Positions 1-7,197 of a stretch of 12,634 bases of DNA are shown here, piece after piece. The notes under the pieces were generated by a model that saw only the letters and a program-made list of their open reading frames with translations, searched no databases and had not been told where the DNA came from. Within the stretch, counting starts at the first letter, position 1. Each line of letters begins with the position of its first letter. The position numbers and the translations under genes were made by a program. The stretch comes from an uncultured Phycisphaerales bacterium (GTDB taxonomy: Bacteria > Planctomycetota > Phycisphaerae > WQYP01), in the NCBI GenBank assembly GCA_903868035.1, contig CAIPTQ010000139.1, forward strand, positions 1 to 12,634, given 5' to 3'.

Positions 1-1
1 C

Positions 2-760
2 GCCAAACCCGCCCCCGCCGGTCCCCCCGAGGAACGCCGCGACTTCTTCTCCGACGCCATGCGCGAAACCCTCGCCCCCGTCGCCGGCCTCATCGAACGC
101 AAAATCAACCCCATCCTCGCCGCCCTCGAAGCCCTCCCCACCGACGTCGAACACTTCACCCACTCCAACCTCCCTTCCACGGGCTCAACGCTCGATCAGC
201 CGCATACCGGCCCGGCCCCAGGCCCCAAAAACTGGCCCCTCGCCGAAACTCCCGTCCGCTATCTCCGCCCGCCGGGCGCCTTGCCGCCGGGGCAATTCGA
301 AACCGCCTGCACCGCCTGCCGCCTGTGCATGGACGCCTGCCCCGCGCACGCCATCCGCATGGACACCTACGGCACGCTTGCCGACACCCTCCCGTACATC
401 GTCCCCGCCACCCAGCCCTGCGTCGTCTGCGACAGCCTCGCCTGCATGCACGCCTGCCCCACCGGCGCCCTCACACTCGTGGACCGCCTCAAAATCCGCA
501 TGGGCACGGCACACGTCAACCGCGCCCTGTGCCTCCGCGAAAATGACGAAGACTGCCGGCTCTGCCTCCACGCCTGCCCCATCGCCGACCAGGGCGCCGG
601 CCCGGACGGACCGGCACTGGTCCTCCTCCCCACCGGCCGCCTGCGCGTGCGCCGGAACGCCTGCGTCGGTTGCGGCCTGTGCGAAAGCCGCTGCCCCACC
701 AATCCCCCCGCCATCACCGTCCTCCCGTTCCGCGCCCCCGTGGATCCGATTGTGGCCTGA
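2..760 (+). CDS. NapG/MauM-like polyferredoxin, four [4Fe-4S] clusters (5' partial)
   Basis: The reading frame is open from base 2, so the true start lies outside the window. An ATG at 59 exists but is probably internal, because the residues just before it (ERRDFFSDAM) look like the twin-Arg-like N-terminus of NapG-type proteins. Counting from that ATG, four cysteine sets are visible: C84/87/90/94, C121/124/129/133, C158/166/169/173 and C202/205/208/212. Each ends in CP or a close variant, and the spacing follows the NapG/MauM pattern. Such proteins pass electrons between quinol-linked membrane partners and periplasmic or cytoplasmic oxidoreductases. The partner genes would lie upstream, outside the window, so the pathway cannot be named. 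The gene converges on hpt with 22 bp between stops. The family call is firm; the exact role is open. Confidence 0.85.
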   Translation, partial: AKPAPAGPPEERRDFFSDAMRETLAPVAGLIERKINPILAALEALPTDVEHFTHSNLPSTGSTLDQPHTGPAPGPKNWPLAETPVRYLRPPGALPPGQFETACTACRLCMDACPAHAIRMDTYGTLADTLPYIVPATQPCVVCDSLACMHACPTGALTLVDRLKIRMGTAHVNRALCLRENDEDCRLCLHACPIADQGAGPDGPALVLLPTGRLRVRRNACVGCGLCESRCPTNPPAITVLPFRAPVDPIVA

Positions 761-775
761 ACGCGCACTGCATGC

Positions 776-801
776 CCACGTATTAACCCTTCAGTACGTG
801 G
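776..801. repeat. 7-bp inverted repeat spanning the hpt stop codon
   Basis: CCACGTA at 776-782 and TACGTGG at 795-801 are perfect complements with a 12-nt loop. The element covers the last hpt codons and stop in the convergent gap with the ferredoxin gene. Neither strand has a U-tract after the stem, so it is not a classical intrinsic terminator. Confidence 0.4.
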
Positions 802-1316
802 CTGTGGAGCACGGCAACGTCCGGAAGATTGCGGTAATAGCCGTTGAAATCCAGCCCGTACCCCACGACGAATTCATCCGGAATGTCAAAGCCGACGTAG
901 TCGGCCCGGATCGCCGGCGGCGCGGGGAGAGTCTTTTTCAGGAGTACGCACGATTTGACGCTGGCCGCGCCCTGCGCATGCAGAAGTTCACACACGGTTT
1001 TTACCGTGGTGCCCGAGTCGAGGATGTCGTCGATGACCAGGACGTGTTTGCCCGCGACATCAAAGGTCGTGGGATACAGCACGCGCGTGCCCTGGTTGGT
1101 GGTGCCGCGGTAGGACGAAACGGCCAGCACGTCGATCTTCATGCGGATGGGCAGATGCCGCACCAGGTCGGCGACGAAGATGATCGAGCCGGTGAGCAGC
1201 GGCATCAGGACAAATTCCCGCGTGCCGTAGTCACGGGCGATCTCCTGCGCCATTTTATGCACCCGCGCCTGGATGGCGTAGCGGTCGATGAGGATGTCGC
1301 GAATGTCTTCCTGCAT
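783..1316 (-). CDS. hpt: Hypoxanthine phosphoribosyltransferase
   Basis: A complete 177-residue protein of normal length for the family. It converts hypoxanthine or guanine plus PRPP to IMP or GMP in cytoplasmic purine salvage. The PRPP-binding signature LVIDDILDSGTT is at residues 93-104. The flexible-loop segment SSYRGTT is at 67-73, and the purine-site region with VGFDIPDEFVVGYGLD is at 141-156, with Lys128 upstream. The ATG at 1316 has no Shine-Dalgarno, but a TATACT box sits at -12 to -7, so the mRNA is probably leaderless from this ATG. It is divergent from cdaA with 58 bp between start codons. In many bacteria hpt sits by tilS or ftsH; neither is seen here. Confidence 0.97.
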   Translation of the reverse strand: MQEDIRDILIDRYAIQARVHKMAQEIARDYGTREFVLMPLLTGSIIFVADLVRHLPIRMKIDVLAVSSYRGTTNQGTRVLYPTTFDVAGKHVLVIDDILDSGTTVKTVCELLHAQGAASVKSCVLLKKTLPAPPAIRADYVGFDIPDEFVVGYGLDFNGYYRNLPDVAVLHSHVLKG

Positions 1317-1322
1317 GCGGGA

Positions 1323-1328
1323 AGTATA
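1323..1328 (-). promoter_or_regulatory. -10 box of hpt, leaderless-type
   Basis: On the minus strand TATACT occupies exactly -12 to -7 relative to the A of the hpt ATG (1316). This places the expected transcription start at the start codon itself. It lies in the palindrome AGTATACT (1323-1330). No convincing -35 box and no Shine-Dalgarno is seen. Confidence 0.6.
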
Positions 1329-1362
1329 CTCCCGACCGGTTCAGTTTTCCCCCCACGCGCCG

Positions 1363-1368
1363 TATACT
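1363..1368 (+). promoter_or_regulatory. -10 box of cdaA, leaderless-type
   Basis: TATACT lies at -12 to -7 of the cdaA ATG (1375), the same geometry as the divergent hpt promoter. The only -35 candidate is TTCAGT at 1340-1345, 17 bp upstream, a partial match to TTGACA. There is no Shine-Dalgarno in the 6 nt between box and ATG. Confidence 0.6.
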
Positions 1369-1374
1369 GGGCGC

Positions 1375-2268
1375 ATGTTCGAGTCGTTTCACAATTACCT
1401 CAACCGCATCTCCACCTATCCCCCCTGGATTGTCTTCCTCGAACTGCTTCTCATCGGCGTGGTCGTGCATTTCCTGGTCGAGTTCCTCCGCGGCACGCGC
1501 GGGGCGCGCCTCATCAAGGGCACCGTCCTGCTCCTGGTCGTCGGCTACCTGGTCATCACCCTCGGCGGCGATCAACTGCGGCGGCTCGATTTCCTCTACT
1601 CCCGCGTGCTCGTCCTGGCGACTTTCGCCATCGTTGTCGTCTTTCAGCCCGAGTTGCGCCGGGCCCTCATGCGCCTCGGCGAGGCCCGCCTCTTCCGCAC
1701 CACCGGCAACCCGCTGCGCGCCACGGTGGACGCCATCTGCCGCTGCGTCGGCTACTGCTCCAAAAACAGCATCGGTGCCCTGATCGCCATCGAACGCGAT
1801 GTGGGCCTGGGCGGCTTGATCGAGAACGGCACGATCATCAATTCCCATCTGACCCCGGAACTGCTCAACACGATCTTCTGGCCCGGCTCGATGCTCCATG
1901 ACATGGGCGTCGTCGTCCGCAGCGGCAAACTCGCCGCCGCCGGCGTCCAGTTCCCCCTGGCCGAAAGCGATTCGGGCGAACTCTCCCCCGAACTGGGCGC
2001 CCGCCACCGGGCGGCGCTGGGGCTGTCCCAGGAGACCGATGCCATGATCGTGGTGGTCTCCGAGGAGACCGGGGGGATCTCCGTGGCCGAAAAGGGCCGC
2101 TTGATCCGCAATTTGACGGTCGAAGGTTTGGAATCCCTCCTCCTGGACGCGCTGGGCAAGCCCGTGCTCTCGGTGCCGCTGTTTGGCGCGGCGCATTCCG
2201 CGGCGGACAAGGAGAAAGTAGAATCCACCAACGGCGACAAGGAAGAAAAGGATATGCCGGCCCCATAA
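1375..2268 (+). CDS. cdaA: Membrane diadenylate cyclase CdaA (DGA motif variant)
   Basis: A 297-residue protein that condenses two ATP to c-di-AMP. Three hydrophobic segments fill about residues 19-38, 45-64 and 72-90, followed by VVFQPELRRAL, the usual link to the DAC domain. The catalytic domain (about 110-250) has GALIAIER (134-141), GTIINS (152-157), RHRAA (210-214) and SEETGGIS (229-236), all expected for the family. The conserved Asp-Gly-Ala after LH is here Asp176-Met177-Gly178, read directly from the DNA. The ATG at 1375 was chosen because it gives the canonical N-terminus and fits the -10 box; in-frame starts further upstream (such as 1288) would run through the promoter and hpt. The C-terminal 25 residues are polar and charged. 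The YbbR-domain gene follows, the usual CdaA-CdaR arrangement. Confidence 0.95.
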   Translation: MFESFHNYLNRISTYPPWIVFLELLLIGVVVHFLVEFLRGTRGARLIKGTVLLLVVGYLVITLGGDQLRRLDFLYSRVLVLATFAIVVVFQPELRRALMRLGEARLFRTTGNPLRATVDAICRCVGYCSKNSIGALIAIERDVGLGGLIENGTIINSHLTPELLNTIFWPGSMLHDMGVVVRSGKLAAAGVQFPLAESDSGELSPELGARHRAALGLSQETDAMIVVVSEETGGISVAEKGRLIRNLTVEGLESLLLDALGKPVLSVPLFGAAHSAADKEKVESTNGDKEEKDMPAP

Positions 2269-2308
2269 ACCCCGGCCTTCCGGACTTGGAATATTGGACC
2301 CCTGGCCT

Positions 2309-3139
2309 ATGCTCAACCGGCTCAAATCGCTGCCGCTGACGATCCTCCTGACCATCCTCATCTGGATGTACGCCGAGGCCCAGTTCATGTCCACCCAGCC
2401 CGATGTGCCCCTCAGCGTGCGGATCGCCTCGGGCTCGTCGGATTACGCCGTCCGCACGCTTGACCCCGTGGACAAACGCTACACGAATATCCTGAATTTT
2501 GTGGTGACCCTCCAAGGACCCAGAAACCAGATCGACCAGATTTTCCAGGATTCCCAGGGCATGCACGGCAGCGCGGGGGGGGACAAACTGGCGGGGCTGA
2601 CTTTTATTCCAACCAACGACCAACTCCGCGCCGCCGCCGCCGCGGGTGATAGCGCCGGAGGAAGCGGCGGGGTCTTGCATCCGAATGTGTTGCAGATGCT
2701 CAACGAACTCGAATATTTCCGCTCGCGCGGCGTGACGGTGACGTTTGCCTCGCCTTATAGCGTGACGATTGATGTGCTTCAGCGGGCGCAGCAGAGTTCC
2801 GTGGCCGTGAATGCCGTGCCGATCTGGGTGAGCGGGCCGCCCGCGGTGCTGGCGCGCTATGACGTGGAGGTGACGCCCACAGCCGTGAACCTGATCCTGT
2901 CGGGCTCGGGCGCGCAGGTGGATGGCCTCCGGCAGCGTCTGGAGGGTGGAGGCGCCCCGGCGGCGGGGATTTATGTGTATCTGGACCTGACCCCGGAAGA
3001 CCGTCCGGCAGTGCCCGGCGCGCGGCGGGGGCTTAGATACGTCTATCCGGAGGGATTGACGCTGCTGCAGTCCCCGCCGGATGCGGCGTTCAAACTCTCG
3101 GAAAAACCCCCCACTCCAGTGCCGGGGGCGGGGCGGTAA
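2309..3139 (+). CDS. YbbR-domain protein, CdaR-like regulator of CdaA
   Basis: A 276-residue protein with one N-terminal membrane helix (about residues 8-22), the remainder being extracytoplasmic. Two YbbR-like repeats can be made out, about 32-158 and 165-263, with the beta-strand/LxG pattern (FVVTLQGPRNQID; NLILSGSGAQVDG). A Gly/Ala-rich stretch at 82-125 interrupts the first repeat. It starts 40 bp after cdaA on the same strand and is probably cotranscribed. CdaR proteins bind CdaA in Firmicutes and modulate c-di-AMP output; the same role here rests on synteny. Canonical CdaR has more repeats. The start is uncertain: a TTG at 2294 would add five residues, and neither start has a strong Shine-Dalgarno. 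Confidence 0.82.
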   Translation: MLNRLKSLPLTILLTILIWMYAEAQFMSTQPDVPLSVRIASGSSDYAVRTLDPVDKRYTNILNFVVTLQGPRNQIDQIFQDSQGMHGSAGGDKLAGLTFIPTNDQLRAAAAAGDSAGGSGGVLHPNVLQMLNELEYFRSRGVTVTFASPYSVTIDVLQRAQQSSVAVNAVPIWVSGPPAVLARYDVEVTPTAVNLILSGSGAQVDGLRQRLEGGGAPAAGIYVYLDLTPEDRPAVPGARRGLRYVYPEGLTLLQSPPDAAFKLSEKPPTPVPGAGR

Positions 3140-3184
3140 ACCCACTGCTATCGAAGACCACAGGGCCGGCACGCGGGTTCATGC

Positions 3185-4177
3185 TTAAACCTTCCGCCCG
3201 TGTATCCAGCTAAACGCCATCGGCGGCTTGGACTGGATCGCCGCGGTCATCTCATCGGCGAAGCGCAGATACCGTTCCGCCTGCCGGCAGACATATTCCT
3301 GCGCCTTGGCCGCCTGCCCGCTGACCACCCGGCCGGCGATGTTCCACGTCTTCACCAAATGCGCGATGATGGCGGCATAGTCGTGGATCGTGTACACCCC
3401 CGCGCGCTGGGCGATGATCGCGAAGTGATCGAACAGGTCGGGATCCTGGCCGTCGTACATGCTCCGGCCAGGCATCGCGATACCCGTGCGCAGCATGTCG
3501 CGCAGGCAGAGGATGGCGGTGGGGGTGTCCAGCTCGAGGACCTGGCCGAAGCACTTGGTGTAGAAGGCCTCGTGGCGGGATTCATCCCCCGCGATCCGCG
3601 CGCAGATTTTCGCCAGGTGGGCCTCGCCGGACTGGCCGACGAGTTTGCCGGCATTGCCGTGGGAAATGCGCGTGGCGCGTTCCTGGAAGCTCGTGTAGAT
3701 CAGGCCGTTGTAGGGATTGGGGTAGGTCTTGGGATTGAAGCCGTTGGCCAGCAGATAATGCACCGTGAGTTCCACGGCACGCATATCCACCCGGCCGGTG
3801 AGGCGCAGGTACGCGTTGAGCAAATCGCCGTGGCGGTTCTCCTCGGCGGTCCAGCCGCGGAGCCACTTGGACCAGGGCAAGGGCGAGTTGCCGTGGCCTT
3901 CCTGGGCGATCTGGTTGAGCGCAACGGAATAGGCGGGGAGCGCCTCCTCGGTGACCATGTCGCCGACGAGGACCACCAGCAGATCATCCGAGATGGATTG
4001 TGCGGGCTGACGAAAGGCCGCAAGCTGTTCGCGCCAGTCCTCGGCGGCCAGGTCGGGGAGAAAATCGGCCGGCTGCCACACTTTTTCAACCGGCCCCAGG
4101 AAATGGAGGTTGTCGCCCACGAAGTTCTGCATGGAATGAAGGACCGCAAGCTGATTGACGTTCATATGGTCGGGCAT
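3185..4177 (-). CDS. Soluble acyl-ACP desaturase (stearoyl-ACP desaturase family)
   Basis: A 330-residue protein when started at the ATG at 4177, matching the family's usual size. It would introduce a double bond into acyl-ACP using a di-iron centre, O2 and reduced ferredoxin. Ligand motifs counted from that ATG are Glu77 in VTEEALP, EENRHG at 112-117, Glu166 in SFQERATRI and DESRHE at 198-203. These make up the complete EExxH-type set on the four-helix bundle. AAAGG lies 9 nt before the ATG. A longer reading from 4282 gives a basic, Cys- and Pro-rich N-terminus that looks non-coding. No transit peptide or membrane segment is seen, so it is cytoplasmic. It is convergent with the YbbR gene and 187 bp downstream of the ABC-F gene. 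Plant-type soluble desaturases also occur in Actinobacteria and some Planctomycetota. Confidence 0.93.
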   Translation of the reverse strand: MPDHMNVNQLAVLHSMQNFVGDNLHFLGPVEKVWQPADFLPDLAAEDWREQLAAFRQPAQSISDDLLVVLVGDMVTEEALPAYSVALNQIAQEGHGNSPLPWSKWLRGWTAEENRHGDLLNAYLRLTGRVDMRAVELTVHYLLANGFNPKTYPNPYNGLIYTSFQERATRISHGNAGKLVGQSGEAHLAKICARIAGDESRHEAFYTKCFGQVLELDTPTAILCLRDMLRTGIAMPGRSMYDGQDPDLFDHFAIIAQRAGVYTIHDYAAIIAHLVKTWNIAGRVVSGQAAKAQEYVCRQAERYLRFADEMTAAIQSKPPMAFSWIHGRKV

Positions 4178-4340
4178 CGGGAAAAACCTTTGCGTCGGGG
4201 AGGGGCGCGGCGTGTACTGGAAGCCCAACAGCTTAGCAGGCATGTCCCGGCATATACAGCCCGGAGCGCGCATTTTCCCCAATGAATACGGGACTTTTTA
4301 GTCGTTTATCCGTGCGGAAGAGGAGCTCTACCTGTACACC

Positions 4341-4356
4341 ACTTAACCACTTCACC
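4341..4356 (+). repeat. Two copies of an 8-mer tandem repeat (acttaacc family)
   Basis: acttaacc followed by acttcacc, just 3' of the ABC-F stop codon. The same 8-mer is tandemly repeated at 8145-8176. The surrounding 187-bp gap between the ABC-F and desaturase genes otherwise shows only an AT-richer patch (about 4270-4315) and no clear terminator. Confidence 0.45.
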
Positions 4357-4364
4357 CTTCCCCC

Positions 4365-6380
4365 CTACCCCTCCTCCCCCTTGATCTCCCACGCCGCCAG
4401 ATGTTCCGCCAGTTCCTTCTTCGCCTGGGCGTACTTGGCCTGCAATTCCTTCATCGCCTGCGGATGCGCCGCCACCCGCGGATTCCCAAACGACGCCTCC
4501 AGGTGCGCCAGCGACTCCTCCAGCTTCCCGATCGCCTTCTCCAACTCCGCCACCGACATCTTGGCGAACTTGTGTACCACCCGTTTCTTAGCCCCCTCCT
4601 CGCCCCGCGCCTTATCCCGCGCCCGGGCTTCCCGCTTCCGCGCCTCCGCCGCCGCCCGCGCCTCCCCGGCCGCCTTCTCCTTCCGCTCCTGCTCCCGCTG
4701 CGCCAGCAATGCCGCCTTCTCCCGTGTCACCGCCGCCAGATAATCCGTGTACGATCCCGCATACAACTTCCACGGCACCCCCGGCAGATGCGTCGGCTTG
4801 ATCACCAGCAACTGATCCACCACCTGATCCAGGAAATACCGGTCGTGTGACACAATCAGCAGCGTGCCGTCATACGTGTCCAGCGCGTTCTCCAGCACCT
4901 CGCACGTGGGCATGTCCAGGTGGTTCGTCGGCTCATCCATCAGAATCGTGTTCGACGGATTCAGCAGCAGCTTCCCCAGCGCCACGCGCGAGCGCTCCCC
5001 GCCGGAGAGCACGCCCACCTTTTTATCCACCGTGTCCCCCGTAAACAGCAGCAGCCCCGCCAGATCGTGCAACTCCTGCTGCTTGGCCGTGATCTTCGCG
5101 GCCTGCAATTCTTCCATGATGTTGTTGTCCAGGTTCAGCGTCTGATGTTCCTGCCGAAAGTATTGCAGCGTCACCCCGTAGCCCCATTTGATGTGCCCCT
5201 CATCCTGTTTCTGCTCGCCGGCCAGGATGTTCAGCAGCGTGGACTTCCCCGACCCGTTGGGCCCGATGATCCCGACGCGCTTGCCCCGCATTAAATGCAG
5301 ATCCAAGTCGTGGAACAGCGGCTTATCCGGAAAACTCTTCGCCAATTTGTCGATCTTCACCACGTCAAACCCGGAGGGCTTCTGCACTTCGAGGTTGAGG
5401 CTCACTTTCCGGCCCTCGCGCCGGACGGCATGGATGAGGCTGGTGGTCGTGACGAGCCCTTGGTCCCCCCCGCCGGCCTTGAGGCGGTCGAGCCGCTTCT
5501 TGCGGCCCCGGGCCTGCGTGGCGCGCTGCCCCGCCCCGAACCGCCGGATGTATTCCTCCTCCTTGGCGATGAACGCCTGCTGCTGGTTGTAGCTCCGCTC
5601 CTGCGCCAACTGCCGCTGGGCCTTGAGCTCCGTAAACCCCGAATAATTCGTCGGGAACTGCTCGATCTTCCCGTCCACCAGGTCAAAAACCTCATCCACC
5701 ACCGAATCCAGAAAATACCGGTCATGCGACACCACCATCAGCGCCACATCAGCCATCTCGGCAATGGTCTCCTCCAGCCAGTCCAGCATCGGCAAATCCA
5801 GATGATTCGTCGGCTCGTCCAGCAACATCAAATCCGGCCCCTCCAGCAGCAGCCGCGCAAGCTGCGCCCGCGACTTCTGCCCGCCCGACAGCAGTTTGAT
5901 CGGCGTGTCCAAATCCTGCTGCCCAAACCCCAGTTGATCCAGCACTGACTCCACCCGCCGCGCAATGTCATACCCCTGCATGTGCTGGAATTCCGTCTCA
6001 TGCCGGCTGTACCGCGCCAACGCCTCGTCGTGCTTGGGCCCCTCATGGTATTTCGCCAAATCCTCCCCGGCGGCATGCATCTGCCGCTCGATCTCATGTA
6101 CCTCCTCGAACACCGCCGACACCTGGTGATGCAGCGTCTGCTCCGGGTCGAGCGTTGGTATCTGCGCCACGTACGCCAGCTTGCACGCCCGCGCCACCGT
6201 CACCACGCCCTGATCCGGCTGCTCCATCCCCGCCAGCAGTTTCAGCAGCGTCGTCTTCCCCGACCCATTGGCCCCAATCAGCCCGATCCGCTCCCCCTTT
6301 TGTAGATCAAACGAAATCCCCCGCAGGACCGACCGCCCCGCATACGCCTTCTCCACATCCCGTACTTCAGCCAAAGCCAT
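4365..6380 (-). CDS. ABC-F family ATPase (Uup-like, C-terminal coiled coil)
   Basis: A 671-residue protein with two ABC domains and no membrane segment. Domain 1: Walker A GANGSGKT (36-43), signature LSGGQ (164-168), Walker B LMLLDEPTNHLD (184-195), SHD switch (218-220). Domain 2: GPNGSGKS (373-380), LSGGE (458-462), Walker B with DEPTNHLD (482-489), SHD (511-513). The linker at about 245-315 is Gln- and Arg-rich, the P-site tether region of ABC-F factors that act on the ribosome. Residues 550-665 form an Ala/Glu/Lys/Arg-rich coiled coil like the DNA- or ribosome-binding C-terminus of Uup. Both catalytic Glu residues are intact. The ATG at 6380 begins just before the first strand; the Shine-Dalgarno is weak. 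A role in relieving stalled ribosomes is inferred from the family, and no antibiotic-resistance role can be claimed. Confidence 0.95.
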   Translation of the reverse strand: MALAEVRDVEKAYAGRSVLRGISFDLQKGERIGLIGANGSGKTTLLKLLAGMEQPDQGVVTVARACKLAYVAQIPTLDPEQTLHHQVSAVFEEVHEIERQMHAAGEDLAKYHEGPKHDEALARYSRHETEFQHMQGYDIARRVESVLDQLGFGQQDLDTPIKLLSGGQKSRAQLARLLLEGPDLMLLDEPTNHLDLPMLDWLEETIAEMADVALMVVSHDRYFLDSVVDEVFDLVDGKIEQFPTNYSGFTELKAQRQLAQERSYNQQQAFIAKEEEYIRRFGAGQRATQARGRKKRLDRLKAGGGDQGLVTTTSLIHAVRREGRKVSLNLEVQKPSGFDVVKIDKLAKSFPDKPLFHDLDLHLMRGKRVGIIGPNGSGKSTLLNILAGEQKQDEGHIKWGYGVTLQYFRQEHQTLNLDNNIMEELQAAKITAKQQELHDLAGLLLFTGDTVDKKVGVLSGGERSRVALGKLLLNPSNTILMDEPTNHLDMPTCEVLENALDTYDGTLLIVSHDRYFLDQVVDQLLVIKPTHLPGVPWKLYAGSYTDYLAAVTREKAALLAQREQERKEKAAGEARAAAEARKREARARDKARGEEGAKKRVVHKFAKMSVAELEKAIGKLEESLAHLEASFGNPRVAAHPQAMKELQAKYAQAKKELAEHLAAWEIKGEEG

Positions 6381-6521
6381 GACGCCAACTCAATACGCAA
6401 AAACACAACACCCGCCGCAAACGCGAGCCGGGTAGTGTAGCCCTCCGCCCCCCCGGATAGAAGCGCCCGCGCGGAAATTGACGGGAAGAATGTGCCCGGA
6501 GATTTGCTCAGGACCGCGCCA

Positions 6522-7019
6522 TCACGGCGTCGCAACGTGCGACACGCCAGGGCGCTCCTGTGCCGGGGATGTCCACAGCGTCCGGCCCTTGAGCGCCAGT
6601 GCGCCGATCCCCAGCAGGATGACCAGCGCCAGGCCGGCCCAGGTCAGCGCCCCCAGGGCCTGCTGGCTGCCTTTAAGCTGGGCCTTGCGCAGGGCCTGCT
6701 GGCGGGCGCGGGCGCGCAGAATTTCGCGGCGGGACTCGGGGCGGAGCACGGCGCGGTTTGCCGCGCGGCTCGGGACCGCCGCGCCGCCGTGGGCGTGGAT
6801 GATGCCCGGGGGCTTCTCGGCACAGCGGATCAGCAGCCCCGCCAGCATGCCCCGGGAGATGCGGGCGGAGGCCGCCAACTCCACCGGGCTGTCCTCCGGG
6901 TCTGATTTTTCCCGGCGCAGACGCACGAGTGCCCCGCAGCGAATGCAACGCGTGGGGAAATCGCCCACGTCTTCGTCGATCACCGTGCCGCGACCACACC
7001 TGGGACAGGGTATTTTCAT
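6522..7019 (-). CDS. Zinc-ribbon protein with C-terminal membrane anchor
   Basis: A 165-residue protein of unknown function. Cys5-Cys8 and Cys25-Cys28 form a CPRC/CIRC zinc ribbon at the N-terminus, as in MJ0042-type finger domains. Residues 46-70 look helical. Residues 94-117 are an Arg/Lys/Gln-rich amphipathic helix, and 122-143 a single membrane helix followed by a short tail. The ribbon should face the cytoplasm. The ATG at 7019 was chosen because GGAGG lies 5 nt upstream and the Cys ribbon starts right after it; longer readings to 7328 run into Arg/Pro-rich, non-protein-like sequence. Planctomycete genomes contain many such short ribbon-plus-TM proteins, which may act as membrane-attached sensors or adaptors. 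The 139-residue gene lies upstream on the same strand, 178 bp away. Confidence 0.8.
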   Translation of the reverse strand: MKIPCPRCGRGTVIDEDVGDFPTRCIRCGALVRLRREKSDPEDSPVELAASARISRGMLAGLLIRCAEKPPGIIHAHGGAAVPSRAANRAVLRPESRREILRARARQQALRKAQLKGSQQALGALTWAGLALVILLGIGALALKGRTLWTSPAQERPGVSHVATP

Positions 7020-7020
7020 G

Positions 7021-7081
7021 CCTACCTCCGACGCTCTACTGGGGAGTGCATCGGCACATGCGGAAAGGGTGTGGAGGTAGG
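7021..7081 (-). promoter_or_regulatory. 9-bp inverted repeat able to mask the zinc-ribbon gene's ribosome-binding site
   Basis: On the minus-strand transcript CCTACCTCC (7081-7073) is the perfect complement of GGAGGTAGG (7029-7021), with 43 nt between. The second arm contains the Shine-Dalgarno GGAGG 5 nt before the ATG at 7019. If the message starts upstream of 7081, the two arms can pair and occlude the start. Confidence 0.45.
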
Positions 7082-7197
7082 TGAAAAAAAGAACTTTCAG
7101 TGTTGCTGGAAAGGATACTATCGGACGTGGTAAACGCGGACATGATCGTCGCCCGCTGTCGCATATCAGGAAGGGCTCGAATTGGGGGGGGGAGGGA

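Noticed and set aside
378..1901. A 507-codon plus-strand frame across the ferredoxin, hpt and cdaA genes
   Set aside because: It is Ser/Pro/Ala/Arg-rich and crosses three well-supported genes in other frames: a high-GC shadow.
1255..2394. A 379-codon minus-strand frame opposite cdaA
   Set aside because: It is Asp/Gly/Glu/His-rich and antisense to a clear CdaA, with no motif or start signal.
3200..4285. A 361-codon plus-strand frame opposite the desaturase
   Set aside because: The di-iron motifs on the minus strand define the real gene. The plus frame is Val/Gly/Arg filler.
6380..6521. An extra small gene or terminator between the ABC-F start and the zinc-ribbon stop
   Set aside because: No start with a ribosome-binding site, no hairpin with a U-tract and no protein-like frame was found.
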